Source: an uncultured Kingella sp. (GTDB lineage: Bacteria > Pseudomonadota > Gammaproteobacteria > Burkholderiales > Neisseriaceae). From it: a stretch of DNA of 62,036 bases. The stretch lies in contig CAKARD010000001.1 in the NCBI GenBank assembly GCA_916720425.1, positions 1-62,036 on the forward strand. Direction: 5' to 3'. Each line of letters starts with the position of its first letter. The first letter of the stretch is position 1. The notes under the pieces are model-generated. The model searched no databases. It was not told where the DNA came from and saw only the letters and a program-made list of their open reading frames with translations. Made by a program: the position numbers and the translations under genes. Below are positions 17,292 through 26,394 of this stretch, piece after piece.

Positions 17292-17368
17292 TGTGGCGAT
17301 GACTTTACAATTACTGGTTTAAGGATTAAAAATATGTCTTTTTTCGTTTTTATTGTTTGGAGATTGTT

Positions 17369-18481
17369 ATGAAAGTTGGATTTGTTGGCTGGCGTGGCAT
17401 GGTTGGCTCAGTATTAATGCAACGTATGTGTGAAGAAAATGATTTTGCGCATATTCCAGATGCCTATTTTTTCACCACTTCTAATATAGGCGGTGTTGCT
17501 CCCGATTTTGGTCAAGCTAATAAGGTGTTGCTGAATGCTAATGATGTTGCGCAATTAGCCAAAATGGATATTATTGTTACTTGTCAGGGTGGTGATTATA
17601 CTAAGGCGGTATATCAACCATTGCGTGATAGTGGTTGGGCAGGTTATTGGATAGATGCCGCTTCCTCTTTGCGTATGAAAGATGATGCAATTATTGTACT
17701 GGATCCCGTTAACCGTGATGTCATTGATGCAGGTTTGAAAAAAGGTATTAAGAACTATGTGGGTGGCAACTGTACAGTTTCTTTGATGTTGATGGCATTG
17801 GGTGGGCTGTTCCAAAATGGTTTGGTAGAATGGGCAAATAGCATGACCTATCAAGCCGCATCAGGTGCAGGGGCAAAGAATATGCGTGAATTAATCAGTG
17901 GCATGGGTGCAATTTATGGACAAGTTGCGTCAGAATTGGCTGATCCTGCCAGCGCAATTTTAACGATAGATCGGAAAGTATCAGATTTTTTACGCTCAGA
18001 TGATTATCCCAAAGCCAACTTTGGTGTACCTTTGGCTGGTAGTTTGATTCCATGGATTGATGTAGATTTGGGTAATGGCCAATCCAAAGAAGAATGGAAA
18101 GGGCATGCGGAAACCAATAAAATTTTGGGTGGGCAACGTCCTGTAGTTGTTGAAGGTTTATGTGTTCGTATTGGTGCGATGCGTTGCCACAGCCAAGCCA
18201 TTACATTAAAATTGAAACAAGATTTGCCTGTAGCCGAAATTGAAAAAATTATTGCCCAAGCCAATCCTTGGACAAAAGTTATACCTAATAATAAAGAAGC
18301 GTCTATGAATGAGTTGACTCCTGCCGCCATTACAGGGACATTAACAACTCCTGTAGGCCGTATTCGCAAATTAGCCATGGGTGGCGAGTATATCAGCGCA
18401 TTTACTGTGGGTGATCAATTACTTTGGGGTGCAGCAGAACCCATTCGCCGTATGCTCAATATCGTATTGGGCAAATTATAA
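17369..18481 (+). CDS. asd: Aspartate-semialdehyde dehydrogenase
   Basis: Reduces aspartyl phosphate to aspartate semialdehyde, the branch-point to lysine/diaminopimelate, threonine and methionine. The start at 17369 (MKVGFVGWRGMVGS) fits the family and has GGAG upstream; a TTG four codons earlier overlaps that site. The 370-residue protein has the NADP-binding GWRGMVG, the catalytic cysteine in GGNCTVSLML and the long gamma-proteobacterial-type C-terminal region. The preceding pathway enzyme, lysC, is elsewhere in the window. Confidence 0.95.
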   Translation: MKVGFVGWRGMVGSVLMQRMCEENDFAHIPDAYFFTTSNIGGVAPDFGQANKVLLNANDVAQLAKMDIIVTCQGGDYTKAVYQPLRDSGWAGYWIDAASSLRMKDDAIIVLDPVNRDVIDAGLKKGIKNYVGGNCTVSLMLMALGGLFQNGLVEWANSMTYQAASGAGAKNMRELISGMGAIYGQVASELADPASAILTIDRKVSDFLRSDDYPKANFGVPLAGSLIPWIDVDLGNGQSKEEWKGHAETNKILGGQRPVVVEGLCVRIGAMRCHSQAITLKLKQDLPVAEIEKIIAQANPWTKVIPNNKEASMNELTPAAITGTLTTPVGRIRKLAMGGEYISAFTVGDQLLWGAAEPIRRMLNIVLGKL

Positions 18482-18502
18482 GATAATAATTTAGTCTAAA
18501 AG

Positions 18503-18540
18503 ATCGTCTCAATCATCATGTCATTTGAGGCGATTTTTTT
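18503..18540 (+). terminator. Intrinsic terminator of asd
   Basis: A 10-bp stem with one G-U pair (ATCGTCTCAA at 18503-18512, TTGAGGCGAT at 18525-18534) runs into seven T. Confidence 0.8.
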
Positions 18541-18659
18541 ATTAATTACATCATCAAATAATTCAAATCCTCCGATTGTATGCCAATCAAAAAGCAAAAT
18601 GATATACTTTTACATCTGGTTCATTATGAGCCTAAACACACACAAGGAAGTATTTTTCT

Positions 18660-19442
18660 ATGAATGTTATTGCCGATGTGCAAAGTAGCCAAGATTTACG
18701 TAATATTCCGATCAATCAAGTGGGGATTAAAGATTTACGTTTTCCTATTCAATACCATAGCCAAACAGGTATACAACATAGTATTGCGCGTTTCACCATG
18801 ACCGTGTTTTTGCCTGAAACACAAAAGGGAACCCATATGTCACGTTTTGTGGCATTGCTAGAAGAGCAACAAAATCCTTTAGATTGGACTGTATTACATA
18901 CGTTGACTGAAAAAATGTTACAGCGTTTACAATCTCCAGCGGGAAAAATTACCGTTTCTTTTCCTTTTTTTCGGCAAAAAACAGCACCTATATCAGGGAT
19001 TAAGTCATTATTGGATTATGATATGACCCTTACTGGAGAGTTTACTGCTCAAGGACAATATTTTGGGACATTACAAGTGCAAATCCCTGTAACCAGTTTG
19101 TGTCCTTGTTCCAAAGAAATTTCACAATATGGTGCACACAATCAACGATCACATGTTACTGTCGCCTTATCTTGCCATGAAAAGACACCTATTACGGTGG
19201 AAGAAGTCATTAATTGGGTAGAAGATCAAGCATCGTGCCAATTATATGGTTTACTCAAGCGTCCTGATGAAAAATTTGTTACTGAACGGGCGTATGAAAA
19301 TCCTAAATTTGTAGAAGATATGGTACGAGATGTTGCCGCTATTTTACGTGATGATAAACGTATTACTGCATTTACGATTGAGAGTGAGAATTTTGAGTCC
19401 ATTCATAATCACTCTGCTTATGCCATAATTCAATACCCTTAA
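18660..19442 (+). CDS. folE2: GTP cyclohydrolase FolE2 (type IB)
   Basis: Converts GTP to dihydroneopterin triphosphate, the first step of folate (and, through a branch, queuosine) synthesis. This is the metal-flexible type IB enzyme, unrelated in sequence to zinc-dependent FolE. The protein is 260 aa, with the expected DLRNIPINQVGIKDLRFP near the N-terminus, the conserved SLCPCSKEIS with the metal-ligand cysteine, and GAHNQRSHV. Some genomes carry folE2 under zinc control (Zur); I see no clear Zur box here. The queuosine genes queF and yhhQ are elsewhere in the window. Confidence 0.93.
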   Translation: MNVIADVQSSQDLRNIPINQVGIKDLRFPIQYHSQTGIQHSIARFTMTVFLPETQKGTHMSRFVALLEEQQNPLDWTVLHTLTEKMLQRLQSPAGKITVSFPFFRQKTAPISGIKSLLDYDMTLTGEFTAQGQYFGTLQVQIPVTSLCPCSKEISQYGAHNQRSHVTVALSCHEKTPITVEEVINWVEDQASCQLYGLLKRPDEKFVTERAYENPKFVEDMVRDVAAILRDDKRITAFTIESENFESIHNHSAYAIIQYP

Positions 19443-19453
19443 TGGAGATAATC

Positions 19454-19705
19454 ATGATAGAACATCTTCCAGAAAAACAACGATTTGAATATCGTGAAAA
19501 TGAAAATATTGCTTATTTGTCCTACACGTTAGTAAATGGCATATGGACTGCAAAACATACAATTGTGCCAGAAGCATTAGGTGGTCGAGGGATTGCCACA
19601 CAGTTAGCGCAAGCAGCCTTAAATTGGGCAAACACACAAAATTATCATATAGAGGCAGAGTGTAGTTTTATGTCGCGATATTTACAAAAACATCCTTTGG
19701 GATAA
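19454..19705 (+). CDS. Small GNAT-family N-acetyltransferase (YjdJ type)
   Basis: An 83-residue one-domain GNAT of the short acetyl-CoA-binding type. The hallmark region is IVPEALGGRGIATQLAQAAL, with the pyrophosphate-binding RGxA, and a C-terminal CSFMSRYLQKHP. The start at 19454 has GGAG 7 nt upstream; an ATG at 19442 overlaps the folE2 stop and leaves no room for a ribosome-binding site. It lies between folE2 and ogt with very short gaps, so the three are likely co-transcribed. Its substrate is unknown. Confidence 0.8.
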   Translation: MIEHLPEKQRFEYRENENIAYLSYTLVNGIWTAKHTIVPEALGGRGIATQLAQAALNWANTQNYHIEAECSFMSRYLQKHPLG

Positions 19706-19710
19706 ATCAT

Positions 19711-20229
19711 ATGCAAGTCCAGCAGATTGCCACGCCATTGGGGCGGATGATAGTCGTGTGGAGTACATATGGTTTGTGTTTATTGGAGTTTGCTGATCAG
19801 GCACAATTGTCTCGTGAACTTAACACCATATCTCAAGCACGAAAGGGTCAGTGGGCGGTTGAACCGAATTGGCATATTCAGTTGCAAGATGAATTAGCAG
19901 ATTACTTTGCAGGCGTGCGTCAACAATTTACTGTTCCTTTAGATCCCATTGGCACACCCTTTCAATTGCGTGCGTGGCAAGCTTTGTGTGCGATTGAGTA
20001 TGGCAATACATGGTCATATAAACAGCAAGCACAGTATTTAGGCAATAAAAAAGCCAGTCGTGCTGTAGCTGCAGCTAATGGACAAAATAAAATTTCTATT
20101 ATCATTCCTTGTCATAGGGTGATTGGCAGTAATGGTACATTAACTGGTTATGCAGGTGGTTTAGCACGTAAGAAATTTTTATTAGAATTAGAGAGAAACA
20201 TCCCAAATAATTCAGTATTTGGGATGTAA
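19711..20229 (+). CDS. ogt: Methylated-DNA-[protein]-cysteine S-methyltransferase
   Basis: A suicide DNA-repair protein that removes O6-alkyl groups from guanine. At 172 aa it has the N-terminal ribonuclease-like domain and the DNA-binding domain with the acceptor motif PCHRVIGSNG; the acceptor cysteine is residue 134. GTPFQLRAWQAL marks the helix-turn-helix start. It follows the GNAT gene after 5 bp. A perfect 12-bp inverted repeat covers its last codons (20198-20227). Confidence 0.93.
   Translation: MQVQQIATPLGRMIVVWSTYGLCLLEFADQAQLSRELNTISQARKGQWAVEPNWHIQLQDELADYFAGVRQQFTVPLDPIGTPFQLRAWQALCAIEYGNTWSYKQQAQYLGNKKASRAVAAANGQNKISIIIPCHRVIGSNGTLTGYAGGLARKKFLLELERNIPNNSVFGM
20198..20227. terminator. 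Probable bidirectional terminator between ogt and secB
   Basis: A perfect 12-bp stem, ACATCCCAAATA (20198-20209) and TATTTGGGATGT (20216-20227), embedded in the end of ogt and placed just beyond the convergent secB stop. The tracts after it are only moderately T-rich, so the terminator call is cautious. Confidence 0.5.
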
Positions 20230-20237
20230 ATAACCAC

Positions 20238-20681
20238 TTAAGCAGAAGCTTGTGCTTGATTTTCTTGTGCTTGGTATAATGCATCAAAGTTAATTGGTGC
20301 GAGCAATACAGGAGGGAAGCCTGCACGAGTGATGGTGGAAGAAACCACTTCACGTGCGTAAGGGAATAGAATATTAGGACAAGAAACACCCAATAAGAGT
20401 TTGATGTCTTCTTCAGGAATGTTTTCTAAGTGAAAAATACCCGCTTGGGTAACTTCATTCAAAAATACCACACGGTTATCTTGCAATTTAGCTGTTACGG
20501 TAACCGTGATACTGCACTCATAAAAATTATCTTCAATTTTTTGGTTAGCAGTAGCAATGCGCATATCTACTTCAGGCACTTCTTGTTCCAAAAAGATTTG
20601 TGGTACATGAGGTGCTTCCAAAGAGATATCTTTAACATACAATTTCTCTACGCTAAATACGGGTTGTTTTTCTTCGCTCAT
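20238..20681 (-). CDS. secB: Protein-export chaperone SecB
   Basis: A tetrameric cytosolic chaperone that keeps preproteins unfolded and hands them to SecA. The 147-residue protein has the conserved FSVEKLYVKDISLEAPH beginning, the acidic PEVDMRI strand and the FPYAREVVSSTITRAGFPPVLLAPINF C-terminal part in which SecA contacts lie. grxC and gpsA, often adjacent elsewhere, are not present. It is followed by rmpM on the same strand upstream, separated by a strong terminator, so secB has its own promoter. Confidence 0.95.
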   Translation of the reverse strand: MSEEKQPVFSVEKLYVKDISLEAPHVPQIFLEQEVPEVDMRIATANQKIEDNFYECSITVTVTAKLQDNRVVFLNEVTQAGIFHLENIPEEDIKLLLGVSCPNILFPYAREVVSSTITRAGFPPVLLAPINFDALYQAQENQAQASA

Positions 20682-20750
20682 AATAATTTCCTGTTATTAG
20701 GGTTGATATGAAATGGGATTATACCTGTAATTAATAATTATGCGACATAA

Positions 20751-20783
20751 AAAAACCGAATTCTATTATAGAATTCGGTTTTT
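20751..20783 (-). terminator. Intrinsic terminator of rmpM
   Basis: A perfect 15-bp palindrome arm (20751-20765 with 20769-20783) whose arms start with five A and end with five T, so it can work in both directions. It lies just beyond the rmpM stop. Confidence 0.85.
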
Positions 20784-20796
20784 AAGATTTCAATGA

Positions 20797-21480
20797 TTAT
20801 TGAACACGTTGTTGAATTTCGCGAGTAATCAAAGAGCGGATTTGAACATCTACGCGACGATCGGGTTCGATACATGCAATCAAAGCAGCACGTTTTTTCG
20901 CTTTAGATACTTTTTTACCTAATTTCGCTACTTCTGCTTGGCAAGTAGCTGTCATGCGTGCTTGGCTTTCACCCAAACCTACTGCAGAGATTTTTTCAGC
21001 AGGTACGCCTTGTTGTACTAAGTAATTAGCCACGGCATTGGCGCGACGTTCAGATAAGGCTTGGTTGTATTTTTCTGAACCCATAAAGTCGGTGTTACCT
21101 TCAACACGAACAGCTTGAACAGAAGTATCACGCAAACGTGATGCCAAGTCATTAAGTGTTTGAATGGCTTCTGGACGCAAGTTGGTTTTATCAAAACCAA
21201 ACAAGAATTCGGAACGTAAGTTAACGGTTTCGTTTTGTTCTACTGTTTCATATTGTGGTTGTTCAGTTTTAGGGCCTGGAGCCACATTACGATCACCACA
21301 TTCTGCTAAACCGTTTGCATCTTTATTTAAGTAGGTATTTTCCCAGCATTCATCGTAGTTGTTGCGAACAACTTCACCAGATTGTTCGCTTGTTGTATAA
21401 CCATGAATATCGTGCGCCATTGCACCCGCAGAAGCCAATAGGGCAGCAATCATTGCGCTTGCTTTAATTTGTTTAGTCAT
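20797..21480 (-). CDS. rmpM: RmpM-like OmpA-family peptidoglycan-binding protein (class 4 type)
   Basis: Links outer-membrane porins to peptidoglycan. The 227-residue protein has a signal peptide ending AMA, a short N-terminal segment with VRNNYDECWENTY and a disulfide-capable Cys pair, then an OmpA C-terminal domain from about residue 90 (FGFDKTNLRPEA, VEGNTDFMGSEKYNQALSERRA, CIEPDRRVDVQI). This arrangement, without an N-terminal barrel, is that of neisserial RmpM and is one of the strongest taxonomic hints in the window. It has a consensus promoter and a long leader upstream. Confidence 0.92.
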   Translation of the reverse strand: MTKQIKASAMIAALLASAGAMAHDIHGYTTSEQSGEVVRNNYDECWENTYLNKDANGLAECGDRNVAPGPKTEQPQYETVEQNETVNLRSEFLFGFDKTNLRPEAIQTLNDLASRLRDTSVQAVRVEGNTDFMGSEKYNQALSERRANAVANYLVQQGVPAEKISAVGLGESQARMTATCQAEVAKLGKKVSKAKKRAALIACIEPDRRVDVQIRSLITREIQQRVQ

Positions 21481-21599
21481 TTTTGTTCCCTCATCAAGAA
21501 AATGATTGTGGCAAACGTTTAAAATTTAAGGCTCGCCACGTGTTTGAGATTTAGGCTGCTGCTTGTGGGCAGGCGCAAACCCAAATTTAACCAAATAAT

Positions 21600-21628
21600 A
21601 CTATAAGAATTTGACCCGTATTTGTCAA
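21600..21628 (-). promoter_or_regulatory. Strong promoter of rmpM
   Basis: On the minus strand a perfect -35 TTGACA (21628-21623), a 17-bp spacer and -10 TATAGT (21605-21600). It lies about 120 bp before the start codon, leaving a leader of about 110 nt with GC-rich segments. The rest of the 311-bp spacer to cysB (21629-21791) shows nothing else I can name. Confidence 0.75.
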
Positions 21629-21791
21629 TACAGATAACTTGTTAATCTTAATTATAACATGAAACCATAGCGACAAGTTACTGTTATGTGCGGATTATTT
21701 GCTTTGTGCATCATTGTTGCGTATAGACAACAGTCTTTTTGTGTAACTTGTGCTAAATTTGTATCTTAATCTCTGTTGGATGAATACGCTC

Positions 21792-22736
21792 ATGAAATTA
21801 CAACAATTACGCTATGCGGTGGAGGTGTTTCGCCGTAACTTAAATGTGTCTGATGCTGCTGATGCTTTGTTTACTTCACAACCTGGAGTGTCTAAACAAA
21901 TTCGCTTATTAGAAGAGGAATTAGGTGTTCAAATTTTTATCCGCAATGGAAAACGAATTGTGTCGGTAACCCCTGCTGGGACAGCGGTTTTGGAAACGGC
22001 TGAACGTATTTTGCGTGATGTACAAAGTATACGACATATTGGTAATGAATTTTCTCAGTTGAATAAAGGAGTGTTCATTATTGCGGCAACTCACGCTTTA
22101 TTACGTTTTGGTTTGCCTGCGGTGATTGAACGTTTTAAAACTGTGTTTACAGAGGTGCAAGTCATGCTCAAGCAAGGCACACCCGCACAAATTGTGTCAT
22201 GGGTCAATGAGGGAGAAGTGGATTTAGCACTGGTCAATGATGTTGTGGAGGATTTGGCCAACATTAAAAAATTACCTTGTGGAGCATGGCATTATGTAGT
22301 GGTTATGTCGCCATCTCATCCATTGGCACAAGCATCATTGTCTTTATCCGATATCGCTAACTATCCTTTATTAACTTATGATTCAACATTTGCCACAGGA
22401 TCTTTGGCATCACGTGCTTTTTTACGTACAGATATACCCCATTGTCAGGTGGCTTTTGAAAGTAATGATGCACAAGTTTTATTACAATATGCGCGGTTGG
22501 GTTTGGGCATAGCATTGTTGGATAATACGGCGGTGCAGTCTTTGTCTACTGATGGTTTGGTGGTGCGTCATGTTGGGCATTTGTTTGCGCCTGCACAATA
22601 TTATGTTTTGTTGCGTGATGATGCATTAGTACGGAGTTATGTGTATGACTTTATGGTAATGGTAGATGATAAGCTAACACGTGAAACCGTGGATAAATGG
22701 CTTTATGCCCCAGCTGTGGTAGATTTTTCTATTTAG
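21792..22736 (+). CDS. cysB: LysR-family regulator CysB
   Basis: Activator of sulfate assimilation and cysteine synthesis genes, responding to N-acetylserine. The start at 21792 gives MKLQQLRYAVEVFRRNLNVS, the typical CysB N-terminus; the longer frame from 21750 adds 14 unconserved residues. The winged helix-turn-helix fills the first 60 residues (LFTSQPGVSKQIRLLEEELG), followed by a periplasmic-binding-like effector domain. From this start it is 314 aa, slightly shorter than enteric CysB. The gene after it starts 8 bp downstream. Confidence 0.9.
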   Translation: MKLQQLRYAVEVFRRNLNVSDAADALFTSQPGVSKQIRLLEEELGVQIFIRNGKRIVSVTPAGTAVLETAERILRDVQSIRHIGNEFSQLNKGVFIIAATHALLRFGLPAVIERFKTVFTEVQVMLKQGTPAQIVSWVNEGEVDLALVNDVVEDLANIKKLPCGAWHYVVVMSPSHPLAQASLSLSDIANYPLLTYDSTFATGSLASRAFLRTDIPHCQVAFESNDAQVLLQYARLGLGIALLDNTAVQSLSTDGLVVRHVGHLFAPAQYYVLLRDDALVRSYVYDFMVMVDDKLTRETVDKWLYAPAVVDFSI

Positions 22737-22744
22737 GCTGAAAA

Positions 22745-23887
22745 ATGAATGGGATAAAAATATTAAATAATTATCGTATAGTCCATTTTATACGTTTTAT
22801 CATGCGTCGATTTGAAGAAGCGGAAATTGTGCAAGTGGCGGGGAGCTTAACATTTACTACATTGTTAGCATTGGTGCCATTATTGGTGGTGATGTTGAGT
22901 GTGGTAGCCGCTTTTCCCATGTTTAATGATTGGCTCAATGCATTCACTTCGTTTATTAATCGTATGATAGTGCCTAGTGGAGCCAGTGTAGTAGCAGATT
23001 ATTTAGCCAGTTTTAAAGCCAAAACTGGTCAATTAACCGCAGTAGGTATTGTGGGCATGGTGATGACATCGTTATTACTTTTGCAAACCATGGAACAAAC
23101 GTTCAATCGCATTTGGCGAGTAGAACAACAGCGTTCGTGGTGGATACGTTTTCCTATGTATTGGTTATTGTTAACCATAGGTCCCTTAGCGGCGGGGTTT
23201 AGCTTGTCGGTTTCAGCTTATATGCATATTGAACAAGGCTGGTTTTTAGTCAAAATGAATCTGTTGTGGCAGATTTTATACGATACTTTATTTTTATCAA
23301 TACTGTATCGTTTGTTGCCCAACTGTCGTGTGATGACACATCACGCTTTATTAGGAGCACTCATTACTTCGTGTGGCTTAGAAGTAGCCAAATGGGGGTT
23401 TGGGGTATATATAGCTAATTTTAATAGCTACACATTGATTTATGGTGCATTCGCGGTCATACCTGTATTTTTAGTATGGCTTCATTTACTATGGATGATT
23501 ATGTTAAGTGGCGCATTGTTGACAGCTTGTATTGCTTATTGGCGCAGCGATTTATTGGTGCAATCGACACGATATACGGTATCTTGGCGTGATGTGATGA
23601 TGACATTAAGCCATTTAGCGCAAGCACAACAGCAAGGTAAAGTATTATCTTTCAATGATTTATTAAGCTATGTTTATGAACCACAAAAGGTATTGTGTAC
23701 ATTAGAAAATTGGGGCTATGTGGCACAAAGTCGTACAGGTTGGTTATTGAAATCCACCCCAGAACAAATTAGCCTTGCCCCAATTTTTCGACAACTTATC
23801 GGTGAAGATAGAATTTTGCAAAATGAGTTGGCACAATTGGAATGTTTAAGTTTGCAAGATTATATACAGCAGCAAACTGATCCCTAG
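22745..23887 (+). CDS. YihY/BrkB-family inner membrane protein
   Basis: A 380-residue membrane protein with about six helices in the first 280 residues (motifs AGSLTFTTLLALVPLLVVMLS and TFNRIWRV), then a soluble C-terminal domain. The family was once called ribonuclease BN in error; the true function remains uncertain. It starts 8 bp after cysB, so it is probably co-transcribed, and its stop overlaps the convergent gene at 23884-24489 by four bases. Confidence 0.88.
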   Translation: MNGIKILNNYRIVHFIRFIMRRFEEAEIVQVAGSLTFTTLLALVPLLVVMLSVVAAFPMFNDWLNAFTSFINRMIVPSGASVVADYLASFKAKTGQLTAVGIVGMVMTSLLLLQTMEQTFNRIWRVEQQRSWWIRFPMYWLLLTIGPLAAGFSLSVSAYMHIEQGWFLVKMNLLWQILYDTLFLSILYRLLPNCRVMTHHALLGALITSCGLEVAKWGFGVYIANFNSYTLIYGAFAVIPVFLVWLHLLWMIMLSGALLTACIAYWRSDLLVQSTRYTVSWRDVMMTLSHLAQAQQQGKVLSFNDLLSYVYEPQKVLCTLENWGYVAQSRTGWLLKSTPEQISLAPIFRQLIGEDRILQNELAQLECLSLQDYIQQQTDP

Positions 23888-24489
23888 TGCGCCTGTATGG
23901 TTTGCAATATTGCTTTTAGATTTTGTTGGACTTGTGTTATGTCCAGCCAATTAACTGAAAAGAACAAGAAAGCAAATACCATAATCAATCCAGTGCTTAA
24001 AACCCAATAGACTAAATACATCATGATGACACGTGATGGACGCTGTTGGCTTTGTATGAGAAAACCCAATGCTTGTGCCCAAAATGCCCAAATATTCCAT
24101 AACAGCATGGGAAAAGCCAAGGGCGCAAAGGCATAAACAAGCAAGTTAGGTATGGTCAACGCCTCGCCTGCCAATACATAGCCTATGTAAGGCAAACGTT
24201 TGTCTGTTTTTGCATGTGGCAATAAATCACGCGATACCCGAGACAAAACCACAAAACGTGTTAATCCTACCAACATGCCAAAAGCAATGGCACCAAAATG
24301 GTTACCTAAAAGTGGCAATAAACTCACCGCATTGACCACGCAAATCCCCAATATCACCGCTAAAAAAACAGGTAAGCCATATAAATATTGAATGGGGGTA
24401 TGGCGATAACGCAGACGCATGATATACCACGCATCGCGTACCAAATCATCTAAATTGGCATTAAGAAGAATAACAAATTTAATATCCAT
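23884..24489 (-). CDS. Uncharacterised Yip1-like membrane protein
   Basis: I do not recognise a named family with confidence. The 201-residue protein has five or six hydrophobic helices and a first stretch of about 35 polar residues with an RHTPIQYLYGLPVFLAV entry into the membrane. The layout (polar N-terminus, then a helix bundle) resembles Yip1-domain proteins. It sits downstream of the DUF442 gene on the same strand, with a terminator between, and overlaps the end of the YihY gene. Confidence 0.65.
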   Translation of the reverse strand: MDIKFVILLNANLDDLVRDAWYIMRLRYRHTPIQYLYGLPVFLAVILGICVVNAVSLLPLLGNHFGAIAFGMLVGLTRFVVLSRVSRDLLPHAKTDKRLPYIGYVLAGEALTIPNLLVYAFAPLAFPMLLWNIWAFWAQALGFLIQSQQRPSRVIMMYLVYWVLSTGLIMVFAFLFFSVNWLDITQVQQNLKAILQTIQAH

Positions 24490-24511
24490 TAACTATCCAT
24501 ATAAAATAAAA

Positions 24512-24529
24512 GGCGGAGAAATATCCGCC
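24512..24529 (-). terminator. Intrinsic terminator of the DUF442 gene
   Basis: A 6-bp GC-rich stem GGCGGA (24512-24517) and TCCGCC (24524-24529), followed on the minus strand by TTTTATTTT. Confidence 0.7.
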
Positions 24530-24541
24530 CTGTGATACCAA

Positions 24542-24979
24542 TTAGCCACGTTTATCATAGGTTATTTGTAGGCGTGGGCGCAAAGGTTCCAAATTAATAC
24601 CCGCTAATTCTGCGGCTTTAATGACACTATTAACTTCTACGCCACGTTTAACTTGGTTTAATGCCCAAAGCATAGAAGATCGTGTCCCTGAGCGACAATA
24701 AGCCAAAATAGGAGCAGGGGATTTGGCTACGGTTTCTTGAAATTCTGCTAAAGCTGCATCATCAATGCCATCCATCACTACAGGCATATAAATCACATTT
24801 TCCACTCCTGCATTGTGCAGCCAAGCTTTTACGGTTTCAAAGCTAGGTTGATTGGGTTCTTCATCGTCGGGACGATTGCAAATAACAGTTTTAATGCCAT
24901 ATGAAGGAACGCGTTTAGCAAAGCGTTCATCTAGTTGTTTAGAAACATATAAATAATCTGCAATTTTTTCAATAGCCAT
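24542..24979 (-). CDS. TIGR01244/DUF442 family phosphatase-like sulfur transferase
   Basis: A cytoplasmic protein of 145 aa with a dual-specificity-phosphatase-like fold. The active-site loop CRSGTRS (Cys followed by five residues and Arg) is present near residue 97, preceded by PILAY. Relatives occur as stand-alone proteins or fused to beta-lactamase-like sulfur dioxygenases in sulfide metabolism (Blh type). Whether this one acts on phosphate or sulfur is not decidable from sequence. It has its own terminator. Confidence 0.8.
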   Translation of the reverse strand: MAIEKIADYLYVSKQLDERFAKRVPSYGIKTVICNRPDDEEPNQPSFETVKAWLHNAGVENVIYMPVVMDGIDDAALAEFQETVAKSPAPILAYCRSGTRSSMLWALNQVKRGVEVNSVIKAAELAGINLEPLRPRLQITYDKRG

Positions 24980-25061
24980 GGTATCTTTCCTTGTTCGTTT
25001 GCATAACGGTCAAAGTCGTCTATTTTAAATGGTTTTTTAGCCACGTGAAATATTTTTATTT

Positions 25062-26060
25062 TTAAGGGGTGGTTTTGATACCATATAGCACATCTAAATC
25101 ATACTTTGGACTAAAATGTTTTTCTTTGACTTGATATTGTACGACTTTATCGTTTTGTAATACTGTTTTTACTTTCCCTTTCCCTTTCCAACAAAAAGAG
25201 ATAATTTGATCTTTGGGTTTTTCAATAGTAAGCGTAAAATCTTCTATTGGTTTTGCCCAGTTTGCACCCGTTTTGAGAATGTAACCCAGTTCACGATAGT
25301 AGTAGGTGTTTTGATTAGCTCTTGCTTTCACTGATTGTTTAAAGGCAGAATCAATACAATAGGCATTAGTAAATTTTTTGAAGTTGATCAAATCGGCTAA
25401 ACCCAGTCCGCCTCCTACTAAAGGTTGATATTCGTGATAAATTTTGGTGATTGCATTGGCTTTAAAGGTTTGTTGCCAACTATAAATAATTTGTCCACCC
25501 CATACAATATCTCCATTGTCTTCCGCAGTTTTATATGTAAATTTAGCAAGGCGCGGATCTTGACATTTTAAGATTTTTTGATTTGCTGAGTCGGATTTAC
25601 GCAACCAAGGTTCCATTAATTCTTCTTCATTTAAGCCGCAGGCGCGGAGAATTTCAGTAACGTCGTGAGAAACAGATTTTCTTTTCTCTTCATCATCTGC
25701 ATTTTGGGTTTCATAAAAGAAAGCACGTACGTGAGTAGTCGGTTTAATTTCTTTACCATTTGCATAAACTTTAAACGAATTGATTAAACTTTGGGTATCG
25801 GCAAAAGGACTGTAATCGTCTAGCATTACTTCTGGTAATGGGAACAACACGGTCTCAGTAATGTCTTTATCGGTTAGATTGCGATATTCATAAGCTACTT
25901 TAATTTTATCTTGACTGATAAACAGATTTTCTTTTTGCATGACAATCTTTTCATTTTTGATGTATTCCACGCCACCTGTTGAAACGCTTCCTGTACCGTC
26001 ATTGGCATAAGATATTAAAGGTAGGCAGAGTATGGTAGAAAAAATTAGAATTTGTTTCAT
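25062..26060 (-). CDS. DUF4424-family exported protein
   Basis: The start is placed at 26060, where MKQILIFSTILCLPLISYAND forms a signal peptide and AGGAACCAAT precedes the ATG; the open frame extends 121 codons further upstream but that part overlaps the DUF465 gene in reverse and is not protein-like. The mature 312 residues are probably periplasmic. The region VAYEYRNLTDKDITETVLFPLPE is typical of DUF4424, a family of unknown function with an immunoglobulin-like start. A pair of cysteines near the middle could form a disulfide. Confidence 0.75.
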   Translation of the reverse strand: MKQILIFSTILCLPLISYANDGTGSVSTGGVEYIKNEKIVMQKENLFISQDKIKVAYEYRNLTDKDITETVLFPLPEVMLDDYSPFADTQSLINSFKVYANGKEIKPTTHVRAFFYETQNADDEEKRKSVSHDVTEILRACGLNEEELMEPWLRKSDSANQKILKCQDPRLAKFTYKTAEDNGDIVWGGQIIYSWQQTFKANAITKIYHEYQPLVGGGLGLADLINFKKFTNAYCIDSAFKQSVKARANQNTYYYRELGYILKTGANWAKPIEDFTLTIEKPKDQIISFCWKGKGKVKTVLQNDKVVQYQVKEKHFSPKYDLDVLYGIKTTP

Positions 26061-26160
26061 ATTGGTTCCTTTATAAAAAGATATAGTCAACATACTTATT
26101 TTATTATACAATAATTGATATATACTGTTTTTCCCCGCTAACTTATAAAAGGAAATCATC

Positions 26161-26385
26161 ATGTTCCCAGAATTTCGCGAATTAATTAGTAAATTAAAAG
26201 TGGAAGACGCGCATTTTGCTCGTTTGTTTAATGAACACAATGATTTAGATGAAGAAATCAAGAAATTAGAAAACGATATTGTAAGTAATACCAATGCTGC
26301 TGATGAAATCCACAAGTTAAAACAAAAAAAATTAGCTTTAAAAGATGAGTTGTATAGCTTGTTGAAAAAAGCTTCAGGTAAATAA
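26161..26385 (+). CDS. YdcH-type DUF465 protein
   Basis: A small cytoplasmic helical hairpin of 74 aa, rich in Lys, Glu and Leu (FNEHNDLDEEIKKLEN, then HKLKQKKLALKDELYSLL). The family is widespread and its function is unknown. The gene is preceded by AAAAGGAAATCATC, a strong ribosome-binding site, and is transcribed away from the DUF4424 gene from a shared 100-bp spacer. It ends in a bidirectional terminator. Confidence 0.88.
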   Translation: MFPEFRELISKLKVEDAHFARLFNEHNDLDEEIKKLENDIVSNTNAADEIHKLKQKKLALKDELYSLLKKASGK

Positions 26386-26394
26386 AATCTAAAA

